Assembly (NCBI GenBank): GCA_963932145.1
Contig: OZ010593.1
Location: 37,849,536 to 37,913,535 of the forward strand
DNA length: 64,000 nucleotides
Reading direction: 5' to 3'
DNA from: Acanthosepion lycidas
Lineage: Eukaryota > Mollusca > Cephalopoda > Sepiida > Sepiidae
The translations under genes and the position numbers were made by a program. Within the stretch, counting starts at the first letter, position 1. Every line of letters begins with the position of its first letter. A model generated the notes under the pieces. It saw nothing but the letters and a program-made list of their open reading frames with translations. It was not told where the DNA came from and searched no databases. Shown in pieces: positions 23,020-34,580 of this stretch.

Positions 23020-24500
23020 CGTGCATTTTTACTGTTACACTGACACTTAGACTTGATAAAATTAGCATAAATTTAGTTATAATGGTGAAAGACATAGTCT
23101 GAAATCTAAAAGAATAATCATTTACACAGAGGAATGATGCATAAAAGTGAGAAATTATCAAATTGTTAAAAATAATGTTTTCTACGGAGAGACATGTGAT
23201 TAAAAGCAGAACAATTTTCCTCGATGATCGTATGACTATATTTTCCCAAGCATCATTATTTTTCGAAAGGTTTTTAAACGACTTATTAGATTAACTGATT
23301 GCAGAGTCAATAAAGAGCTGAGTAAGTACCAAAAGCAATTTTAAGATTTCCCTGACATTATGAAAACATTTGCATCAAATTTAAAATATATAATTTCCAT
23401 AGTGTAATGCATAACAGAAACTTATATAAAAAGATCAATGATATTACGTACTATTTCATAGAAATATGCACTAATGAAAATAGTATTTAAAGGTATATAT
23501 GAACAGCCCATATTTTAAGATAAAGAAAAGGAGCAATAGGAAAAATGATGAATTTTAATTTATATTTTTCCTAGTTTAATATATGTGGGGGATTTTATTT
23601 CTTAAGACATCTGAATTTCGATGTAATCATTTACTTTCAAATTACGACATATCTACGAACAATTGAGCTATTCATAATGGGAACCTAACTCTAAAAAAAT
23701 TAGTTATACGTACCAACCGTCCCATCTTTATATATTTCAGTTATTCCTGCAGACGGTCAACCTTTCAATTATTACTAACGACGTCTAACTGAAGGAACTA
23801 TCAAATTAACAGTTCTACCGTTATTCTGAAGGATTTGTTCTTTTACTACTGGAAATATCTATATATATTTCAGCAAAAACTTTCGATTTCCACATTTTTT
23901 TTATTCTTTTGTCCTGTCATTAGAGAGTTGGCATCGAAACGATTTCATTTGTCTAATTATCTTGATACGTCGAATTCAAAATAAGATTCACATTCCTTTT
24001 AGTTTATGCAGTTCAGGTTTGTTTTCGATGAGAATTTCCATTGGATTAAGGATACACGAGGATTTACAAATAAATTGCTTAATGAATACTAACGTCTTGA
24101 AAATAACACCGAAAGTAAAACACCGACGAACAACAGGCGTAGAAAACAAGAAAACGAAATATAGACAGATACATAAAACTAAATGTTAGGATTCTACTCT
24201 ACAGATTGCATTTAAAAAGTTTCCTTTAATTCAATCTCACATTTTCCTTCTTCTTTTTTCTCCTCGGGGGAGGGGCGTAAATATTAAAAAGCGAAAGTGG
24301 AATTGGAGAACTTAATTCGAATAGCGGTTGAAGATGCCTCTTACATTTACCTGATCCCATTAAAGTGGGAAAGGCAAGAAGTGAGCCTCCTTGAGCTCTG
24401 TCCTATATCTTGATAAAATACTTTCTTAATGGCATTCCACGATGAATGACGAAGAAGACAATGAATAGATGAACATTTGACAAGACACAATCCCATACAT
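23020..24500. other. No recognised feature
   Basis: AT-rich. A 75-codon plus-strand ORF at 23962 shows no motif. Confidence 0.5.
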
Positions 24501-24608
<108 letters not shown>

Positions 24609-24666
24609 CCACAACTGAATATGTGATCGAGCGGCGCTATATCGAGTCTAATTCGTTACCTATTCG

Positions 24667-24668
<2 letters not shown>

Positions 24669-24727
<59 letters not shown>
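24669..24727. repeat. (TA)n microsatellite
   Basis: TA run of about 59 bases. Confidence 0.95.
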
Positions 24728-24731
<4 letters not shown>

Positions 24732-24834
24732 GCGGATGAAATACCTCCTAAATTTTAAAGGTTGTCAAAAATACGAAGGAAACTGCTGTTATAAATCATT
24801 TCACTGTTTAAACACAGGGGTAAGTCTTAGCGTG

Positions 24835-24910
24835 AGGTACGGTGGAGTAATGGGTAGCGGCTCTGATTGAGGAAGCGAAAAGCCGAGTTCGAATTCCAGT
24901 CGAATCAATT
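24835..24910 (+). mobile_element. tRNA-like SINE head, third type
   Basis: An A-box-like GTGGAGTAATGGGTAGC and a B-box GAGTTCGAATTCC lie 40 bases apart, as in tRNA-derived SINEs. No acceptor stem is evident, so a functional tRNA is unlikely. Confidence 0.5.
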
Positions 24911-24957
24911 ACATTCCCTTACGTGCTATATAGTCAGTTATATGCCATACACACTTA

Positions 24958-25056
24958 GGTGATCATGTCCGGCTAAATGGCGGTTCCGTATAGGATGCAG
25001 GTTTAAATGTCTTTAATAAATAAATTGTCGGACTTTGTCCATTTCTTAATGTATGA
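24958..25056 (+). mobile_element. SINE family 2 relative, shortened copy
   Basis: Shares GGCGGTTCCGTATAGGATGC and the end TTAATAAATAAATTGTC...TTTGTCCATTTCTTAAT with 25161-25410 but lacks the middle, jumping from the B-box region to the tail. Confidence 0.7.
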
Positions 25057-25160
25057 TGTCATTTGTTTACATTTGATACGCCATGAGCAGTTACGAATGT
25101 ACGAGATTCATGGAAGATTGCAGTTTATAAGCAGTAAATTCGACCTTGCCAACCGAACGA

Positions 25161-25407
25161 TCCTTTGTGGCCGAATCGGTTAGGCACGCCCGGCTATATG
25201 GCGGTTCCGTATAGGATGCAGGTTCCAATCCTGTCAAAGGACGAATATTTTCTATGAAAATTTCTCGGACATTCAAGCCGGTAAATGTTATTTAATACTG
25301 TTTATTATAAACAGAGCATTTACTTAAATACTTGTATCTATAAAAAGAACGCTAAACATAAAAAAATGTCTTTAATAAATAAATTGTCCGACTTTGTCCA
25401 TTTCTTA

Positions 25408-25410
<3 letters not shown>
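25161..25410 (+). mobile_element. SINE family 2 relative with complete tRNA-like head
   Basis: 25161-25241 folds like a type II tRNA (Ser/Leu): perfect 7-bp acceptor TCCTTTG/CAAAGGA, D-arm TGGCCGAATCGGTTAGGC, variable arm TCC/GGA, and T arm GCAGG-TTCCAAT-CCTGT. The SINE tail follows (TTTCTCGGACATTCAAGCCGG, then TGTTTATTATAAACAGAG), and the copy ends in the CATTTCTTAAT block shared with 24958-25056. Being part of a repeat, it is a SINE and not a tRNA gene. Confidence 0.75.

Positions 25411-25473
<63 letters not shown>
25411..25473. repeat. (TA)n(TG)n microsatellite
   Basis: A short TA run followed by a TG run of about 46 bases. Confidence 0.95.
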
Positions 25474-25475
<2 letters not shown>

Positions 25476-25860
25476 ATAGCTTCTCCAAGATATCAAAAAA
25501 CAACATTAAGTGCTTACATTGGCTACATATCCGCCACGGTCTCTAGTAGGCTGAAGTCAAATTTAACAAAATTTAGTGCAGTTTGTGAACATATCAATAA
25601 TCACATCAAATTTAAAATACAACTACCAACATATGACAGACATTAGAAGGTAATACAGCACTCACTGCAAGGAAAGAATTCAAAGTCTAGAAACTATTAT
25701 TATACAAAGAAAATCAACATTAAATGATATATATGCATAAAATATTTGATATCTGCACATGGTCAAAATGGCAAACCAAAACGACCTCAAGCCTGTAGTT
25801 AACTAAGGCAAAAAATGGCTACTTAATTTTAAAGCCTCCAAAACTAAACTTCTCTCCATT
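25474..25860. other. No recognised feature
   Basis: A-rich DNA before the LINE fragment; may be older debris. Confidence 0.4.
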
Positions 25861-26590
25861 AATTAGCTGAGAGATTCTTTGCTGCCTTCAATCAGCATAG
25901 CTGATGCTATCCTCCAGAAAAGTGACTCGTTGTGCCTTCTCGGGTTCACGTTCTCTGCATATATGAAGTAGAAAGTCTATATTGAATCCATTGCTACATC
26001 AGCAGCTAAGAAATTCAGTTCACTATGTCGGTCGAGACAAGTTTTTCTCCACAATCTATCTTACATATCTATGTCTGCCATTCGCCCATGCTTAGAATAT
26101 TGCTACAACATATGGTCTCGTGCTCCTGTTTTTTACCTGGAGCTCCTCGATAAGATTCAAAGAAGAATCAGCAGTATTGTTGATCCTGATCTGGCAGTTC
26201 AGTTCCATTCGCTTTCCTACGGCCGTAAGTTTGCCACTCTGTGTCTTTTCTATAAATATTTTCATGGTAATTGATGGAATGAACTCTTCGCTATGGTCCC
26301 TAGACTTTATGAATTTAAGCGCAGTTCTAGACTGGCATCGAGATCTCATCAATTTACAGTTGAACGGGCTAGATGTAGACGTAAGTTCTATGCTAACAGT
26401 TTCTTCTCTTTCACTTCTCTCTTGTGGAACTCCCTTTCCGTCTACATGCTTTCCAGCCAACTTTAATCTGCAAAAATTTAAATGAAATGTCAATCGCTAT
26501 CTACTGTGCTTTTGATTACTCTCTTCTTTTTCTGATTATCATGTATCATTATTGTTTCTGTTTTTAATTCTTCCACACACTGTAACCCAT
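25861..26590 (+). mobile_element. Jockey-like LINE, 3' end of the RT ORF
   Basis: Plus-strand fragments read in order: ADAILQKSDSLCLLGFTFSA (25900s), YIESIATSAAKKFSSLCRSR, then 26071 onward SAIRPCLEYCYNIWSRAPVF, LLDKIQRRISSIVDPDL, LSYGRKFATLCLFYKYFHGN, and, after a frame change, FTVERARCRRKFYANSFF and FPANFNLQKFK. These are the RT thumb and C-terminal region typical of CR1/Jockey-group LINEs in marine invertebrates. Stops and at least one frameshift make it non-functional. Same family as 5000-5570 and 30055-30540. Confidence 0.85.
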
Positions 26591-26635
26591 TTTGATTTAG
26601 TGGCATTTCTGCCTCCTTGCTTTGGGTGATTCCGA

Positions 26636-26638
<3 letters not shown>

Positions 26639-26676
<38 letters not shown>
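26639..26676. repeat. (TA)n microsatellite next to the LINE 3' end
   Basis: TA run of about 38 bases. Confidence 0.95.
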
Positions 26677-26679
<3 letters not shown>

Positions 26680-27504
26680 CGTGTGAATGTCTGTAGAAAA
26701 TGCTACGTAGAACAGATATTCTTCCCTGTCACGGTCACCTGACTCTCGGTGATAATCGCATTTTCACAAATCGCAAATACGGTTAGTAATTTCTTCCAAT
26801 AAAAGAGATCACGTGACAGCTTCTCGTTTTTCTCTTTTCTTGCACGGTCTAATCAGATTCAATAGATGTATCTTTATTCCTTTAGAAATGCGTCTTTTCA
26901 TATTTTCTGTGCACGGGCGTGTGCGTAGGTGCAAGGGAAGACGGATGGTTCTGTAGGATGAAGAAAATATCTCTCATCATCCCAACAAAAGTATCACGAT
27001 GTGTGAAAGTTTGCTATCTCTACATGCCTCATTTTCCTGTCTACAAATTGGGATTTTAAAAGTGGATATTCAGGCAAGCATTCTCCGAACATATTTCATA
27101 ATACTTTTGGGTGACGTCCGTCTGCCACAGGAAAGGCTATGTGTAACTGTTCATTTTAGACATGATAAATATCCAAGAATTCTTCGTAGCAAATGACGGA
27201 GACAAAATCTGTCTCAATACTAAAAAAGTGGGAGCTATTTTCATCCATCTATCCAATCTAGCCAGCCACCTAAACAGCCACACCCAGCCGACTAGATATG
27301 CACCTCTTTGAAACCAGTGACCCTTGGTGTCAACAACATTCTGGATATAGTTTTTTTTTTTTTTTTTTTTTTTACCTCAGTGGGATTAACCATCGTCGTT
27401 CAAATCTATTGTGTATTTATTTTACAGCCATAGTATGCATCCCATGTCTAATCGTCATTGTAGAGCTTCAGGTGGCTGAATTTTGAATTCAAAGTGTTCC
27501 TTCT
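26677..27504. other. No recognised feature; T-run at 27351-27373
   Basis: No ORF with recognisable motifs. Confidence 0.5.
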
Positions 27505-27665
27505 CTTAGACTAGTTGTCAACCACAGCTAGAAAGCCCAGCCTGCCTTGCTATTTTACCTACAGCTGGGTGAGAAGAAATGGATACATAACTTCCCCAAG
27601 GGTATTTCTTCGAGCGGAATTCGAAGTCAACTCGCCGAGTTCTCGTCCCGGGCTTCGAACCATAT
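27505..27665 (-). repeat. Dispersed SINE-like relic with B-box-like head
   Basis: On the minus strand a B-box-like GGTTCGAAGCCCGGG is followed by TTCCGCTCGAAGAAATACCC, GGGGAAGTTATG and a CACCCAGCTGTAGG core, matching 29265-29440 (direct) and 34486-34580 (inverted). It could belong to the cephalopod SINEs with a conserved central domain; that is a guess. Confidence 0.55.
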
Positions 27666-28544
27666 ATTTTCGAATATGCCCGATAAAACTGCTGCTTTCC
27701 TACATAAAACATGTCTTTATTCTTTCATTTTCCAAAATTGAATCATCGTTCCTATCACTATATACAATATTTCTCAGCAAAGACGCTTTTAGTATAAAAT
27801 CTATACGATGACATTAAATTTCACATTTATGTGTGTATAAGGCTTTTTATAACAAATCTCTTTTTCTGTACTAAGTTTAGCTTAGTCTGGAACAAGGCCA
27901 TGGGAGATAAAACCCTAGAAAGGATCGAAACACAGTTCAATATTTATATTCGCATATTAATCCTTGCAAAGCGTACACTGCCGTGTGTATGTGTATGTGT
28001 GTGTGTTCATGTGTTTATGACTGAATATTCGAACGCATCCATCGGCAAAATCAATTTGTATCGATTCCCGAATGGAAAAAGCGCTATCCTCAATTGGTTA
28101 TTGAGCGAACTGTGAAGTTTGTGGCGAAATTAAATTGAAGGGATTTAGTCTCCCGCTTTGTAAGGAATTTGTTTGCGCCAAACGAGAAGTAACTCTGATC
28201 GTCGTCTTTAAGACTAATATTCGTTCAAAACGTCTTTTGAAATAATATTGTTTTCGGAAAGAGCTAATACTTAAAAACTTGTGTTCAAATGAACAAGACG
28301 GGAATGAGGGAGATAGCAATCGAGATAAAAAAGAGAGATAGCGAAAAAAAATAGGAGTGACGAAAATGTATTGGGAATTAACACACACACACGTGTGCGC
28401 ACACACACACACACATATAAGAGATAAGATGTGTGACATTCTGAGATGAGTCATTGCCATAGCAAAAACAAGAATAAGAAAACTATTGTGAAAGTGTGTT
28501 ATAAAAGCAGAAAACAAAAAATATCACAACTGAGGGAAAAGAGA
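27666..28544. other. No recognised gene; (CA)n at 28381-28416
   Basis: Short TG-rich tract near 27981-28010 and CA-rich tract at 28381-28416; otherwise unique. Confidence 0.5.
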
Positions 28545-29110
28545 AAGATAGAAGGCATTTAAAAAATGGTAATCTAGTGAAGAAAGCAGAGTGTATGAAA
28601 AGAAAACTAATTGTGAATAGAGAGAAGAGTAAAAGAAAAGAGAAATCAAAATGAAGAGGATGAAAAGGAGGAAAAAAGAGCTGATAGAAAAAGAAAAGGA
28701 AATAGGAAATGAAGAAAGAAAAAGAAAGGAAGAGACGAAAAAAGATTGGTAAAAAAACGTGGAAGATTGAAAGAAGGAAGATGAAAGAAAAGAACAAAAA
28801 CATAAAAAAGAATGTATGAAAAAAAAGAAAAAGAAAAAGAAAGGAGAAATAAAAAAAGAAAAGAAGATATGAAGAAAAACAAAACTAAAATAGATGGAAG
28901 AAAGAAAGAAACAATTGGGGAACGAAAATGAAAAATGATTTGAAGAATATATTTGTGGTATAGAAATCCATAAAACTGTAAATGAAATAAGAAAAAAAAT
29001 GTAGAAGAAAGCAAAAGAAAGAAGAGATAGAGATATAAATATGATCTTAGAAAAGTAAAGATTATTATAAAAAAAAAAAAACAAAAAAAAAAACAAGAAA
29101 AGACAAAGTT
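28545..29110. repeat. Long A/G-rich (polypurine) region
   Basis: More than 500 bases almost free of C on the plus strand, rich in GAAAGAAAA-like words. Antisense F/S/L-rich ORFs of 106-218 codons here are compositional. Confidence 0.85.
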
Positions 29111-29264
29111 CCATAAACATTGTCAAACAGACATAAAATATGAATACTAGAAAATGTGAAATGTTTGAGGAAATATTCAATGAAACTTTCTTGAGACTAA
29201 CATTCTAGAAGATTCTGAAAGTTGGATGAGCGTCGTGCTGTCATAAATATCTACTCGTAATGAG

Positions 29265-29440
29265 AAATCGGAGAGACAAGTTCTAATTTCGCTATATTCA
29301 CTTACGCACAAATACTCTTGGAAAAAGTTATGACATTCATCTGTTCTCCCCCAGCTATGGGTTGAATAAGAGAGCAAATTTGGTTGACCAAGCATCGGTT
29401 ATCAGTGCAGCGCAGAAAGAAACTATTGTGGGAAAATCTT
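29265..29440 (+). repeat. Dispersed SINE-like relic
   Basis: Contains TATATTCACTTACGCACAAA, CTTGGAAAAAGTTATGAC and CCCCCAGCTATGGGTTGAAT. It aligns with 4490-4580 and, inverted, with 27505-27665. Confidence 0.6.
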
Positions 29441-29889
29441 CTTCTGAGTCAGTCATGAATCGAACAAGACATGACCAACCAAGCGTTTATAACGTATGCT
29501 ACTTGACTGATAGAAAAGATGCTCATCCGTATTTTTACTAGTTTAGTGAATTCGATCATCACTTGGTATCTCAATATTATAACCATATAAACAGGATGCT
29601 CTAATCAATATGACTGTGTGCCAGACTAGGATTATTAAATAAATGCACAATGCGCGTGTGTTGTGTGTCTGTTAGAAATATTAGATGTGGGATTTTCTTT
29701 TTGAAAGCAAGTGAGGGCGAAATAAATACGCAAGGGAAATATAGAAAATGAAAGGAGTGCACACAAAATCTTTTTGTGGGGTTATGAAATATTCCATTTA
29801 TTCCGCATTAAGAGCACTGGAAACGGAAACGGTCAATGAATGCCGAATGTTTCCTTATAAGGAAACGGTCAATATATCCGTTAGCATCA
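29441..29889. other. No recognised feature
   Basis: Contains an imperfect local repeat GAAACGGTCAATGAATG / GAAACGGTCAATATATC at 29828-29880. Confidence 0.5.
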
Positions 29890-29891
29890 CA

Positions 29892-29932
<41 letters not shown>
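29890..29932. repeat. (TA)n(TG)n microsatellite
   Basis: TA run then TG run. Confidence 0.95.
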
Positions 29933-30054
29933 AAAAGTGTGTGTATATAAATATAAATATAAATTCACGAGACATTCACGAGACATTTCCGCCACACTTC
30001 CAATCTTTAAATTTCAACATACAAATGCGTATATATCGACCGACATAGTGAACT

Positions 30055-30540
30055 GAATTTCTTAGCCGCTGATGTAGCAATGGATTCAATATAGACTTTC
30101 TACTTCATATAAGCAGAGAACGTGAACCCGAGAAGGCACAACGAGTTACGTTTCTGGGGGATAGCATCGGTTGCCTTTTTGACCGTATTAGACTAATCAG
30201 CCTTCCTCTCGAGGCAGGAGTAAATGGTTGTGTCATCAGCGTAGATGCCAAGTTGAGAGTTGATGTCGTCAGGAATATCATTAATGAAGATTAATAACAG
30301 AGTAGGACCAAAGATGGAGCGCTGGGAGTGGGGACACCTGCGTTCGTATGAAAGGATCTAGACGAGTGGCCTTTCTGGATAACTTTCATTTCACGATTTG
30401 ATAGGAAAGTCTGGATCAGTTCAAAAAAGTGTTCGGAGACACCGTAACTTTTCAGTTTGTGAAGAAGACATGAATGTCAGAGCCTGTCAAAGCATTTCAA
30501 GATGCCCAGTGCAACAGCCCGGGCTTAGTTTAGTAAGAAA
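30055..30540 (-). mobile_element. Jockey-like LINE RT relic with intact YADD
   Basis: Minus-strand reading gives IFINDIPDDINSQLGIYADD then TTIYSCLER, the RT catalytic C motif and flank. It then passes directly to the segment matching 25900-26010 (CGTTGTGCCTTCTCGGGTTC and CATTGCTACATCAGCGGC), so an internal block is missing between the two. Upstream (30540-30300) is RT palm sequence with frame breaks. Non-functional. Confidence 0.8.
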
Positions 30541-31631
30541 AGTCAGAAACACATAAAGGAGTTGTCTGGGGTCTCAAGACACAATTCCCTGACCATCGGA
30601 AGATTATCCCGTATGTAAACACCCAGGTCATGCATGTGAATGCTGGAGTTTTTCGGCAAAGTTGAAACGGATAACGCGAATATTAGTGAAAGAAATGCTG
30701 TGGTGTGTAGGTGATTTTTTTGTTTACTTTTATTTCTTTCTGTCGTTCTTTCCATGGAATTCGTTTTGATGATAATACAAACCACTATGGTTTGAGAACA
30801 GCGCATAGTGTGGCCTTCGTATTACCAACCAGAAATCTATGCAGGGACACCTATCCATGCGTGACATGGCACTACAAATACTATGATATTATGTCACTGA
30901 TGATCAAATCAGCCTTTCTAAGCGCTTAACCAAAGAGTTCAGGCTCCTAAAGACCAGTCGGAAACAGCAGGCAGCTAACTACAAACCCGGTACTGTCATA
31001 ATGGAAAATCACAGCCACTAGTTAGTCTGATCATCAAAAAGTTAAGACAGTTAAATCAATTATGGCCCTGGTAGAAGATATAACGAGAACCGGTCAGCCA
31101 TATCCTGTACAGGAAAAACAATGGATAAATCTCTATTTCTGTTCAATAGATATGGAACGTGATCGGATTGGATAATAGATGAGACTATCTACTCGTATTA
31201 ACGAAAAATAATCCTCTATAAATAATACTTTATATATTTATAATTATGAAAAGAAAGATTTTTTTTATTATTGTTACTACTGCTCCTGTTAATCAGATTA
31301 ATTGTTAATTAACTGAAAAATATTATTGTTGTTGCAATCATCACTGGTTCTATTAACGAAATTAATTGTTAAAAATTTAATGGAAAAAGAAAAATTTAAC
31401 ATTCGGTTAATAAAGTTTAGAATTTATACGAAGGATAACGTATCACTGCTGTAAAATATAAATAATAATATTAATAATGATTACTATTTTTTAAGATAAT
31501 AAGATTAAGTGAAACATCTTTGTAAATTGGGGAAGTAAATGATAAGAAAGCAGTGATAATATTTATCGGATATATATATACCGTCCACTCGTCAGGGGAT
31601 CAGCAATAGATTGTTTACACGTCTCGATTTT
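30541..31631. other. No recognised feature
   Basis: AT-rich DNA; no motif in its ORFs. Confidence 0.5.
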
Positions 31632-31683
31632 TCTGGCACCAATGATAAGTGCATATAAAAATGCACTTATCATTGGTGCCAGA
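31632..31683. repeat. Perfect 23-bp inverted repeat with 6-base loop
   Basis: TCTGGCACCAATGATAAGTG plus CAT, six bases, then the exact complement back to CCAGA. It does not match the mariner or pogo MITEs in this window. Transcribed, it would form a hairpin of pre-miRNA-like size; function is unknown. Confidence 0.85.
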
Positions 31684-32477
31684 TTTTTTCATATTGTTTG
31701 TGTATGTTCACGCGCTTGCGTCTATGCACCCATCTACTCGGATATACTGTACGTGTAGAATGTCGCGATTATTTCTCCTTTTCATTGTTTTTTTTTTCTT
31801 CACTTTACGCTCATTCCTTTGCCAGTGTCTCTTTGTTTTGTTTTTTTTTTCTTTTCTTTTCTTTCAATTGTAGCCATTTGATTTCCAGGGATTTTTCTCT
31901 CTAGACATGTTTTTGTTTTTAATTTTTTAGTTTTCTAGTCTTTTCTTTTTTTTTTTTCATAAATAAAGTAAATATTTATATATCTTGTCACTTGACTATA
32001 CATAAAAAAACTGGAAACATCCCTAAATAAAAAGAAAAATGTATACGTATATTAAAAGGAGTTCAAATTAAACGCACTCAGTATGCTGTTATGCCATCCA
32101 GACCTTCATGATTACAATTTTGACATAGGGTATGCCGTTTTATTTTTTTATTCACTCAGACGAAATTGCATTGGATTGTGTGATAATCAACAATTCTCTT
32201 GCGTGCTTCTTTAGTCTATCACATATTCTTACGAAATTTATATTGAAACAATGTGAAATATGGATAAATTAATATATAAATAAAAACTGAATTGAAATTA
32301 ATCAAATCTAATAAAAATCGATCGAGTTAAATAAAAAAAAATGCCCAGCATAACGCGAATATGATTAACGTGAATCCCGTTCTCTTTCGTCAATAGAGAT
32401 TTCATTGAAACAAAATCCAATTTCTGATAAAGCAGTTTGATACTCTGTTACATGCTTACTACACGAACACACACATA

Positions 32478-32479
<2 letters not shown>
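31684..32479. other. T-rich region without recognised gene
   Basis: 31770-31960 is T-rich on the plus strand; the rest is AT-rich. Confidence 0.5.

Positions 32480-32570
<91 letters not shown>
32480..32570. repeat. (CA)n(TA)n microsatellite
   Basis: CA run of about 36 bases then TA run of about 54 bases. Confidence 0.95.
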
Positions 32571-33203
32571 AACAAGTTTGATTAAAAAGAACTGACATGA
32601 TAAATCTGTTAAATATTTAATTTATTTTTCCACTTTTGTACTCGGAGTGGTGGATAAAGTATACTTCATATTCGCAGTCATTATCAAAGACCGATATGGT
32701 GAGTGCCTGAAAGAATTCATCTATCTGCATTTTAGTATTCTTTGTGAAGCTGGACATTTGAAATGGCCTATCGTAACGTCATGCTTAAAGGCTATTGGGA
32801 ACGATGTTGCACAAAACGAATGTGATTTATTTATTTTTATATATTTTTAATACTGATATATGTTCGCACATTAATTATATTACATGCTCCTAAAGATACC
32901 TTCTCCTGTGGTGAATGATATTTTATTTAATGTAGACTTTACTTTTTATATAATAATATCTTTAAGAGTTTGGAGTTTTTCCTTACATTGGGTGCTGTAG
33001 TGTATTTTGATATTATCTACTAATATTTGCCTTATGTTGATAGTTACAGTTTATGATATCCGATGTGTGCAAAGATTGCACTAAGTTTTAACAGGTAACA
33101 TAGGATGTAGCCAATATTACTTTGTCACATATGTACAACACTCTCAACTGTCAAAAACTCAGTGTAATCCATGCATACATCGACCAGCAAAATACATAGT
33201 TCT
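32571..33203. other. No recognised feature
   Basis: AT-rich DNA; the 67-codon ORF at 32647 shows no motif. Confidence 0.5.
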
Positions 33204-33360
33204 CTCTAATAAGAGTTCTCGAAAATTCAGACCGGTAAGCGAAAATAAATAAATACACTGTTGAAAAAATAAACGGAGGGTCAGCTCAGATATGGGTATC
33301 TAAGTATAAAATATATATAAAATCTGTTGGATTAATAAATAAAGAATCCATCACTTCTTT
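33204..33360 (+). mobile_element. SINE family 2, tail-only copy
   Basis: CTCTAATAAGAGTTCTCGAA, then GACCGGTAAGCGAAAATAAA, AAATAAACGGAGGGTCAGC and AATCTGTTGGATTAATAAAT align with 17828-17996 and 18190-18303. Confidence 0.65.
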
Positions 33361-34485
33361 AGAATTATTATTAGGGAAATTAAAATATGGCGAACTTACC
33401 ATTTCAGAAGATGTGTCTTTCTATTCTTTTTTTTTTTTTTATCAGACTTAGCTTATCTTCTGGAATATTTGATCAGGTTGTATTCAAAGTACACAGTTTG
33501 TATTGTATGACATTTTCTGGGGATTCTCTCTCTTTTCCAATCAATAACAAACCAAGCGTACTGGTTAGAATTTATGTCAGATAACATATTTGGATATCAA
33601 AGTTGTTTCCTGTTTTTTGGAACTTGTTATTCTTCTGCCTTCTCTGTGGCATGGTGCTTCCTCGTCCATGAGAAGTAGCAGATTTTTCTCTAAATGACCT
33701 TCTGTAAATATTTTTAAAAAACTCCTTGCTATAATAAATGTGTCTTATTCTAACCTCATATTCCTCATTCATTCCAGGAACATTGATCACAGTTCTAAAT
33801 TGATCCGCACACAATAACCACATAGTATGTTTGACAATGAGTTGCAAGCAGTTCAAAGTTACATTATGATACTGATCTTCATAAACTGAGCAAATAAAGA
33901 TATACTAAAAGTGGGGGGGTGACCAAATCCTCCGTTTCAATAATTAAATTATTGCTAACTGTATTTTCTGCTTAAAAGGCGGTTTCTGATCACTGCTCTT
34001 TTATGAAAAACTTGTCTGCTGAAGATAACATATCCGATTTTATTTTATTACACATTACCACATCTTTTGGGCAGCAATACGGATAGACTATTCATCAAAT
34101 TCTTATTACACAAAAACAATTCGGCAATGAGTCGAATGCGACATGATGGGTTTTCTTTTATAAGATGCATTTATATTGCAGGTAGAATGTCAAATTTCCA
34201 CTTTTGCCCATTACACTTTGAATCAGCCAACCAGATAGTGCCATCTGTCAATTCTTTTGCTTCTAGATTATGATGGATTGGACAATAATTGTAGGGTTAA
34301 TGCCCTTGAGATTTTTTAATGGTCAGTAATTAGGAACGATTACCCTCGATCCAGCCTTGCAAGGCGATTACGTTTTAGCAAGTTTTTACAAGATGGGATT
34401 ACAAGTATTATCCTCTACATTCGTTGCATTTTTCTTATGCATAGCTAGAGAAAGTGACTTCCACCCTTGGTTTTTAATTCAGAAT
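33361..34485. other. No recognised gene
   Basis: A 94-codon minus-strand ORF at 33572-33856 is open but shows no recognisable domain; I give it no function. Confidence 0.45.
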
Positions 34486-34580
34486 TTTTGTTCTACTAGA
34501 CTGGTTACTAACCAAGGCTGTATTTAATCTATAGTTGTCAGAAGGAAGAAATTAAACCATGTCTTCTCTGAGGTTATTAG
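34486..34580 (-). repeat. Dispersed SINE-like relic, most diverged copy
   Basis: CTACTAGACTGGTTACTAACCAAGGCTG then ATCTATAGTTGTCAGAAGGA align with 27505-27600. Short and diverged. Confidence 0.4.

Noticed and set aside
25161-25241. Functional type II tRNA gene
   Set aside because: Good cloverleaf ends, but it is fused to a repeat tail and a partial copy lies 200 bp upstream.
27920-27950. Another hammerhead-like motif around GATCGAAACAC
   Set aside because: No CUGANGA-like core or pairing stem could be found upstream.
28524-29180. 218-codon F/S/L-rich minus-strand ORF resembling a membrane protein
   Set aside because: It is the pyrimidine strand of a purine tract; hydrophobicity is a composition effect.
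33572-33856. 94-codon minus-strand ORF as a gene
   Set aside because: No domain, splice context or conserved motif that I can see; left unannotated.
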